Below are positions 59,153 through 64,000 of a stretch of DNA of 64,000 nt, piece by piece. The stretch is from NCBI RefSeq assembly GCF_013387465.1, contig NZ_VYGV01000027.1, positions 101,865 through 165,864 of the forward strand. The letters run 5' to 3'. The translations under genes were made by a program, and so were the position numbers. Under the pieces are notes generated by a model. It worked only from the letters and a program-made list of their open reading frames with translations, did no database searches and was not told the DNA's origin. Source of the DNA: Hydrogenophaga aromaticivorans (GTDB lineage: Bacteria > Pseudomonadota > Gammaproteobacteria > Burkholderiales > Burkholderiaceae_C). Positions within the stretch are counted from its first letter, which is position 1. Each line of letters begins with the position of its first letter.

Positions 59153-61771
59153 ATGTCGATTGCACGCCTTTTCGCGGCCGCACTGACCGCCGCTGCTCTG
59201 TTGCTGACCACGCTCGGCAACGATGCCCAGGCACAAGCCTACGACGCTCATCTGCCCGCCGACCTGGCCACCAACCCGGACCTGTGTGCCCTCGTGCCTT
59301 GCACGGAGGTGTTCCCGGGCGCCCAGAGTTTTTCCCAGCGCATGGGCCAGCCCCCGTATGTGGAGGCCTATGGCGACGCCGACCCGCAGCAGCCGGGCAA
59401 GAAGACGCTGCTGGGCTACGTGATGCTCTCGACCGACATCACCGACATCCCGGCCTACTCCGGCAAACCGGTGGTCACGCTCATCGGCATGGACGCGCAG
59501 GGCCGCTATGTGGGCGTCAAGGTGCTCAAGCACTCCGAGCCCATCCTGCTGCTGGGCATCCCAGAGAAAGCCCTGGTCGATTTCAACCACCAGTACCTCG
59601 GCAAGTCGGTGGCCGACCAGATCGAAGTGGGGCCCTCGCGCCCCGATCAAAACGTGCTGGGCCTGGACGCCATCTCCGGCGCCACCGTGACCGTGATCGC
59701 GCAGAACCAGGTGATGCAGCTCTCGGGCTCGGCCGTGGCCCGCCAGGTCGGCATCATCGAGCCGACGCGGCGCGACCCCGCCCGCTTCGTGGCGCGCCAG
59801 CAGCGCTACAGCTGGGCCGAGCTGGTCCAGATGGGTGCCGTGCAGACGCTGCGCGTCACGCCCGAGCAGGTGGGCCTGCCGCGCGGCGACATGCCCTTCA
59901 TCGAGCTCTGGTTCGGTGACCTCAACCACCCCGACATCGGCAGCAGCCTGCTGGGCGAACGCAGCTTCGCCAACCTGCGCGAGCGCCTGCAGCCGGGTGA
60001 GAACGCGGTCTTCGTGGTGCGCACCGCGGGCGTGGAGTCGTTCAAGGGCTCCGGCTTCGTGCGCGGTGGCCTGTACGACCGCATCCAGGTGAAACAGGGG
60101 GCCGACTCGTTCACCTTCCGTGACCTCGACTACGTCAACCTCTATGGCCTGCAGGCCGCGGGCGCGCCGGCCTTCAGCGAGTCGGCCATCTTCGTCATCC
60201 GGACCGGCTCGTTCTCGGCGGCCTACCCCTGGAAGCTGGCCTTCCTGGGCAACCGCGTGGACCGCGCCACCGGGCACCGCAGTTTCGCGAATTTCGAATC
60301 GAAGTACTGGCTGGCGGCGGACCTGCTCGAAGGCGGGCGCCCGGTGGTCACCGAGCCCGACGCCCCCTGGGTGCGCATCTGGAAATCGCGCGCCATCGAG
60401 ATTGCCCTCTTCAGCGCCCTGCTGCTGGCGGTGGCGGTGGTCTATGCCCTGCGCGACAAGCTCACGCGGCGCTCGACCCACAAGAACAAATGGCCGGTCA
60501 ACGCCTTCAAATACTCGGCCTGGGCCATAAGCATCGGCTTCGTCGGCTTCGGCCTCATGGCGCAGCCCTCCATCACTCAGGTGCTGACCTGGTTCCACGC
60601 CCTGCTGTTCCAGTGGACCTGGTCGCTGTTCCTGTCGGACCCGTTCATCTTCGTCTTCTGGGTCTTCATCATCATCACCGTGTTCGTGTTCGGGCGCGGG
60701 CTGTTCTGCGGCTGGATGTGCCCCTTCGGCTCGCTCTCCGAGGCGCTCTACAAGGTGGGTCGCGTGATCGGCCTCAAACGCTTCCAGACCAAGGTACCGC
60801 AGGTCTGGCACGACCGGCTCAAGTGGCTGAAGTACGCCATCTTCTTCGGCCTGCTGGTGGTGTCCATGTTCTCCATGGGCCTGGCCGAGGTGCTGGCCGA
60901 GGTGGAGCCGTTCAAGACCACCTTCCTGGTCGGCCTCACGAACCGCAGCTGGCCTTACGGTCTGTTCGTGGTGGTGATCCTGGGCCTGTCGCTGTTCATC
61001 GAACGCCCCTACTGCAAGTACATCTGCCCGCTGGGTGCCTCGCTGGCCATGCCCAGCACCTTCCGCTGGTTCGGCCTGCAGCGCAAGCAGGACTGCAACA
61101 GCTGCAAGGCCTGCGCCGTGGGCTGCGGCGCACAGGCGATCGACGCCGACGGCCGCATCGACCACCGCGAGTGCCTGCACTGCCTGGACTGCATGGTGCT
61201 CTACACCGACCAGAAAGGCTGCCCGCCGCTGGCCAAGGAGCGCAAGCGCCGCGAACGCGACGGCCTGCTCATCACGCCGATCGGGCGCAACGGTTACTTC
61301 ATCCCCATCCAACCGGTCTCGCCCGTCAGCGCCCGGGCCGCGCAGGGCCCCGATCCGCGCATGCCCACCGCACCGGCCCAGCCCTGGCCCGGCGGCCGCG
61401 CCCCTGGCCTCAAAGGCCTGTGGCAGGAGGTGCAGCACCATCTGTGGCCCTGGAGCCGCGACGGCTGGAAGAACCAGCGCGCCCTGCAGTTCGCCGGGCT
61501 CTCGCTGGCCCTGGCCGCGAGCGTGGCCTGGCTGCTGGCGGCCGACGGGCGGCTGTCGGCCAGCGCCATCATCGGCTGGTGGTTCGGCTGGAGCGTCTAC
61601 GAGGTGCTGATCCGCATGGCGGGCAAGCGCTACGTGAAGGATGGCCCGTGGTGGCAGGCGCGCTACCGCGTGGCGAACTGGATGGACATGCTCAGCTACG
61701 TCGGCTTCAAGAACCTGCTGATCGGCGCGACGCTGTTCCTCGCGCTCAAGACCCTGGGGCACCTGGCGTGA
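59153..61771 (+). CDS. nosR: NosR, membrane flavoprotein and Fe-S protein for N2O reduction
   Basis: An 872-residue protein needed for nosZ expression and electron supply. A signal peptide (SIARLFAAALTAAALLLTTLG) precedes a periplasmic FMN-binding domain whose attachment Thr is in DAISGATVTV (about residue 172-180). About five transmembrane helices follow. CGWMCPFGSLSE and CKYICPLGAS are the membrane cysteine motifs, and CNSCKACAVGC with CLHCLDCMVLY bind two 4Fe-4S clusters. The start at 59153 gives the signal peptide; an upstream GTG (59114) would add 13 residues. Coupled to nosD by a 4-nt overlap. Confidence 0.97.
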   Translation: MSIARLFAAALTAAALLLTTLGNDAQAQAYDAHLPADLATNPDLCALVPCTEVFPGAQSFSQRMGQPPYVEAYGDADPQQPGKKTLLGYVMLSTDITDIPAYSGKPVVTLIGMDAQGRYVGVKVLKHSEPILLLGIPEKALVDFNHQYLGKSVADQIEVGPSRPDQNVLGLDAISGATVTVIAQNQVMQLSGSAVARQVGIIEPTRRDPARFVARQQRYSWAELVQMGAVQTLRVTPEQVGLPRGDMPFIELWFGDLNHPDIGSSLLGERSFANLRERLQPGENAVFVVRTAGVESFKGSGFVRGGLYDRIQVKQGADSFTFRDLDYVNLYGLQAAGAPAFSESAIFVIRTGSFSAAYPWKLAFLGNRVDRATGHRSFANFESKYWLAADLLEGGRPVVTEPDAPWVRIWKSRAIEIALFSALLLAVAVVYALRDKLTRRSTHKNKWPVNAFKYSAWAISIGFVGFGLMAQPSITQVLTWFHALLFQWTWSLFLSDPFIFVFWVFIIITVFVFGRGLFCGWMCPFGSLSEALYKVGRVIGLKRFQTKVPQVWHDRLKWLKYAIFFGLLVVSMFSMGLAEVLAEVEPFKTTFLVGLTNRSWPYGLFVVVILGLSLFIERPYCKYICPLGASLAMPSTFRWFGLQRKQDCNSCKACAVGCGAQAIDADGRIDHRECLHCLDCMVLYTDQKGCPPLAKERKRRERDGLLITPIGRNGYFIPIQPVSPVSARAAQGPDPRMPTAPAQPWPGGRAPGLKGLWQEVQHHLWPWSRDGWKNQRALQFAGLSLALAASVAWLLAADGRLSASAIIGWWFGWSVYEVLIRMAGKRYVKDGPWWQARYRVANWMDMLSYVGFKNLLIGATLFLALKTLGHLA

Positions 61772-63051
61772 ACACCCCAGCATCCTGGCGCCAACGGCTG
61801 GCCTGCGTGTGGCTGCTGGGCTTGGCCCTGCCCGCGTGGTCCGCCGTGTGGCGGGTCGAGCCCGGCGGCGACATCCAGGCCGTCGTGACGCAGGCCGCCG
61901 CCGGCGACGTGGTGGAAGTGGCGCGCGGCTTCTACAGCGTGAACCTGCGCATCGACAAGCCCCTGACCCTGCGCGGCATCAACCGCCCCACGCTCAGCGG
62001 CGGCCAGCGCGGCGACACCATCCGCGTCGCCTCGCCCGACGTGCTGATCGAGAACCTGATCGTGCGCGACTCGGGCACCAGCCTGAAGAGCCAGCACGCG
62101 GGCATCTACGTGCAGCCCGGTTCGCACCGCGCCGTGGTGCGGCGCTGCGACCTGACCTACAACCTCTTCGGCCTGTGGATCGAAAAGGCCAACGGGGTGC
62201 GCATCGAACACAACCGCATCACCGGCCTGCGCGACCTCAACTCCTCGCAACGCGGCAACGGCATCCAGCTCTACAACACGCAGGGCGCGCGTATCACCGG
62301 CAACGACATCAGCTTCGTGCGCGACGCGCTGTATGTCGACGTGTCGCACAACGCCGAGTTCCGCGGCAACCGGCTGCACCACAGCCGCTACGGCTCGCAC
62401 TACATGAACTCTTACCACAACCTGTGGGAAGACAACGACAGCTACTACAACCGCGGCGGCCTGGCCCTGATGGAGGTGCGCGACCAGGTGGTGCGCGGCA
62501 ACCGCACCTGGGGCAACTCCGACCACGGCATCATGCTGCGCACCCTGCAGGACTCGGTGATCGAAGACAACGTGGTGGCCGGCAACGACCGCGGCTTCTT
62601 CATCTACGACGTCGAGTACGTGACCCTGCGCAACAACCTCGTGGTGGACAACCACGTGGGTGTGCACTTGTCCGCCGGGTCCACGCGCAACCAGGTGGTC
62701 GGCAACGACTTCATCGCCAACCGGGAGCAGGTGCGCTACGTCGGCGCGCGCGACGAACCCTGGGGCCACCCCACGCCCGGCCAGGGCAACTACTGGAGCA
62801 ACTACCTGGGCTGGGACCGCGACGGCAACGGCGTCGGCGACCTGTCCTACGAAGCCAACGACCTGGTGGACCGCCTGCAGTGGCGCCACCCTTCCATTCA
62901 ACTCTTGCTGGGCAGCCCCGCCGTGCAGGCCCTGCGCGTGCTGGGACACCAGTTCCCGGTGCTGCGCGTGCCCAGCGTGATCGACCCCCATCCGGCCATG
63001 GCGCCGAAACATCCCCACTGGAGCACATGGCGTGACAAGTATTTCCGCTGA
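61768..63051 (+). CDS. nosD: NosD, periplasmic copper-assembly protein
   Basis: A 427-residue protein with signal peptide (WRQRLACVWLLGLALPAWSA). The body is a right-handed beta-helix of CASH repeats (HAGIYVQPGSHRAVVRRCDL, GNGIQLYNTQGARITGND, DHGIMLRTLQDSVIEDN). It works with the ABC transporter NosFY in assembling the CuZ site. The start is GTG at 61768 overlapping the nosR stop. It ends 20 nt inside nosF. Confidence 0.95.
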   Translation: MNTPASWRQRLACVWLLGLALPAWSAVWRVEPGGDIQAVVTQAAAGDVVEVARGFYSVNLRIDKPLTLRGINRPTLSGGQRGDTIRVASPDVLIENLIVRDSGTSLKSQHAGIYVQPGSHRAVVRRCDLTYNLFGLWIEKANGVRIEHNRITGLRDLNSSQRGNGIQLYNTQGARITGNDISFVRDALYVDVSHNAEFRGNRLHHSRYGSHYMNSYHNLWEDNDSYYNRGGLALMEVRDQVVRGNRTWGNSDHGIMLRTLQDSVIEDNVVAGNDRGFFIYDVEYVTLRNNLVVDNHVGVHLSAGSTRNQVVGNDFIANREQVRYVGARDEPWGHPTPGQGNYWSNYLGWDRDGNGVGDLSYEANDLVDRLQWRHPSIQLLLGSPAVQALRVLGHQFPVLRVPSVIDPHPAMAPKHPHWSTWRDKYFR

Positions 63052-63976
63052 GGCCCTGCACATCGAGGGCGTCACCAAACCCTACGGCAGCCGGCGCACA
63101 CCGCTGCTGGCGCTGGACAACGTGAGCCTGCGGGTGCCGCGCGGCCAGCTCTTTGGCCTGATTGGCCACAACGGCGCCGGCAAGAGCACACTGTTCAAAC
63201 TGGTGCTCGGTCTCATCACCCCCAGCCTGGGCCGCATCCAGGTCAACGGCTGCGCGGTGAACGGCCCCGACTTCCGCACCACGCGGCGCGCCCTGGGCTA
63301 CCTGCCCGAGAACCTGGTGCTGTACGACAACCTCACCGGGCTAGAGACGCTGCGCTTCTTCGCGCGCCTCAAGGGCGCACCGCAGACGCAGTGCGCCGCC
63401 CTGCTGGATCGCGTCGGCCTGACCCGGGCCGGCGGGCGCGCGGTGCGCGAATACTCCAAGGGCATGCGGCAACGGCTGGGTTTTGCCCAGGCCCTGCTGG
63501 GCGACCCCCAGCTGCTGCTGCTCGACGAACCCACCACCGGCCTGGACCCGTCGGCGATCCGCGATTTCTACGACCAGCTCGACCTGCTGCGCTCGCAGGG
63601 CGTGACCCTGGTCATCAGCTCGCACATCCTGGCCGAACTGCAACAGCGCGTCGATGCCCTGGCCATGCTCAGCAACGGCCGCGTGTGCGCGCAGGGCACG
63701 GTGCAGGCGCTGCGCGAGCGCTCGCGCATGCCCCTGGTCTTCCAGCTGCGCGCCGCGCCGACCTGGCTGCAGACCCTGACCACCGAACTGCCCGGGCAAC
63801 TGGCCGGCGCCGAGATCGCCCTGCAGCAGCGCGAACCCGGCCTCTTGGAACTGCGCTGCCCCCGCGAACACAAGATGCGGGTGTTGGCCTGGCTGGCCAA
63901 CGCGGAGCTGAGCGACCTGCAGATCCACGAACCCTCGCTGGAGGACGTGTACTTCGGCCTGAGGGAGGCACCATGA
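63032..63976 (+). CDS. nosF: NosF, ABC transporter ATPase
   Basis: A 314-residue ATP-binding protein. Walker A is GHNGAGKST, the signature is YSKGMRQRL, and Walker B LLLLDEPTTGLDP, with the switch His in VISSHIL. It powers NosY and supports NosD in CuZ assembly. The start is GTG at 63032, within nosD (20-nt overlap). The stop overlaps the next ATG in ATGA. The THKPYG-like region (VTKPYGSRR) fits NosF. Confidence 0.95.
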   Translation: MTSISAEALHIEGVTKPYGSRRTPLLALDNVSLRVPRGQLFGLIGHNGAGKSTLFKLVLGLITPSLGRIQVNGCAVNGPDFRTTRRALGYLPENLVLYDNLTGLETLRFFARLKGAPQTQCAALLDRVGLTRAGGRAVREYSKGMRQRLGFAQALLGDPQLLLLDEPTTGLDPSAIRDFYDQLDLLRSQGVTLVISSHILAELQQRVDALAMLSNGRVCAQGTVQALRERSRMPLVFQLRAAPTWLQTLTTELPGQLAGAEIALQQREPGLLELRCPREHKMRVLAWLANAELSDLQIHEPSLEDVYFGLREAP

Positions 63977-64000
63977 ACGTTTCATTGCAATGGCGCCAGG
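63973..64000 (+). CDS. nosY: NosY, ABC transporter permease (partial, cut by window end)
   Basis: Only MNVSLQWRQ is visible. It begins in ATGA with the nosF stop. Position and overlap support NosY, the membrane partner of NosF, as in other nosDFY operons. The rest lies outside the window. Confidence 0.75.

Noticed and set aside
57053..61783. Long minus-strand frames opposite nosZ and nosR
   Set aside because: Same mirror effect; the plus strand encodes complete, canonical nos proteins.

Overview
The window is high-GC chromosomal DNA of a betaproteobacterium, most likely of the Comamonadaceae (a Hydrogenophaga-like denitrifier; the genus is inference). The evidence is the beta-type tmRNA tag ANDERFALAA, the gyrA-serC-pheA-tyrA-aroA/cmk-rpsA-ihfB-lapA-lapB block with AroA fused to cytidylate kinase, the ntrBC-glnA arrangement, a GC-rich intergenic repeat family, and a clade I (Tat-exported) nitrous oxide reductase cluster. 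It is gene-dense. I see no tRNA, rRNA, CRISPR array, transposase or prophage.

Region 1 (1-14.6 kb): a large beta-propeller sensor histidine kinase; a DUF2917 gene divergent from a MocR-type regulator; a cytochrome P450; a YihY-type membrane protein divergent from a DUF2069/FAD-oxidase pair; an MFS transporter; a GST; and thyA-EamA transporter-folA. Region 2 (14.6-19.0 kb, minus strand): a tightly coupled five-gene operon of a thermostable-hemolysin-family (GNAT/LuxI-like) protein, an AMP-forming acyl ligase, a heme-oxygenase-like diiron protein, an SDR and a TPR protein. I read it as an uncharacterised fatty-acyl-type pathway and the best candidate here for a new system.

Region 3 (19.1-29.3 kb): exodeoxyribonuclease III; the nitrogen-control genes glnA and DUF4124-ntrB-ntrC, with a sigma-54 promoter and two NtrC-type sites upstream of glnA; a CinA-like protein; an EI24 membrane protein; a DUF2726-like protein; a pseudouridine synthase; and tmRNA. 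Region 4 (29.3-45.1 kb): gph-ubiG with two unknown secreted proteins upstream, an OmpA-family protein, then the aromatic amino acid, ribosomal and LPS-assembly block from gyrA to lapB. AroA carries an in-frame insertion that matches the intergenic repeat family.

Region 5 (45.2-53.6 kb): a racemase, a D-amino-acid-dehydrogenase-like flavoprotein, a TRAP transporter (DctPQM), a MarR-type regulator and 5-oxoprolinase PxpBCA. Together they look like uptake and use of pyroglutamate or a related (D-)amino acid. Region 6 (53.6-64 kb): rdgC, crcB, a Cys-rich flavodoxin-fold oxidoreductase, then the nos cluster in the order small DUF2946-like protein-nosZ-nosR-nosD-nosF-nosY (cut by the window end), behind a perfect FNR-type box. 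Nearly all nos genes overlap their neighbours, which implies one anaerobically induced, translationally coupled operon.
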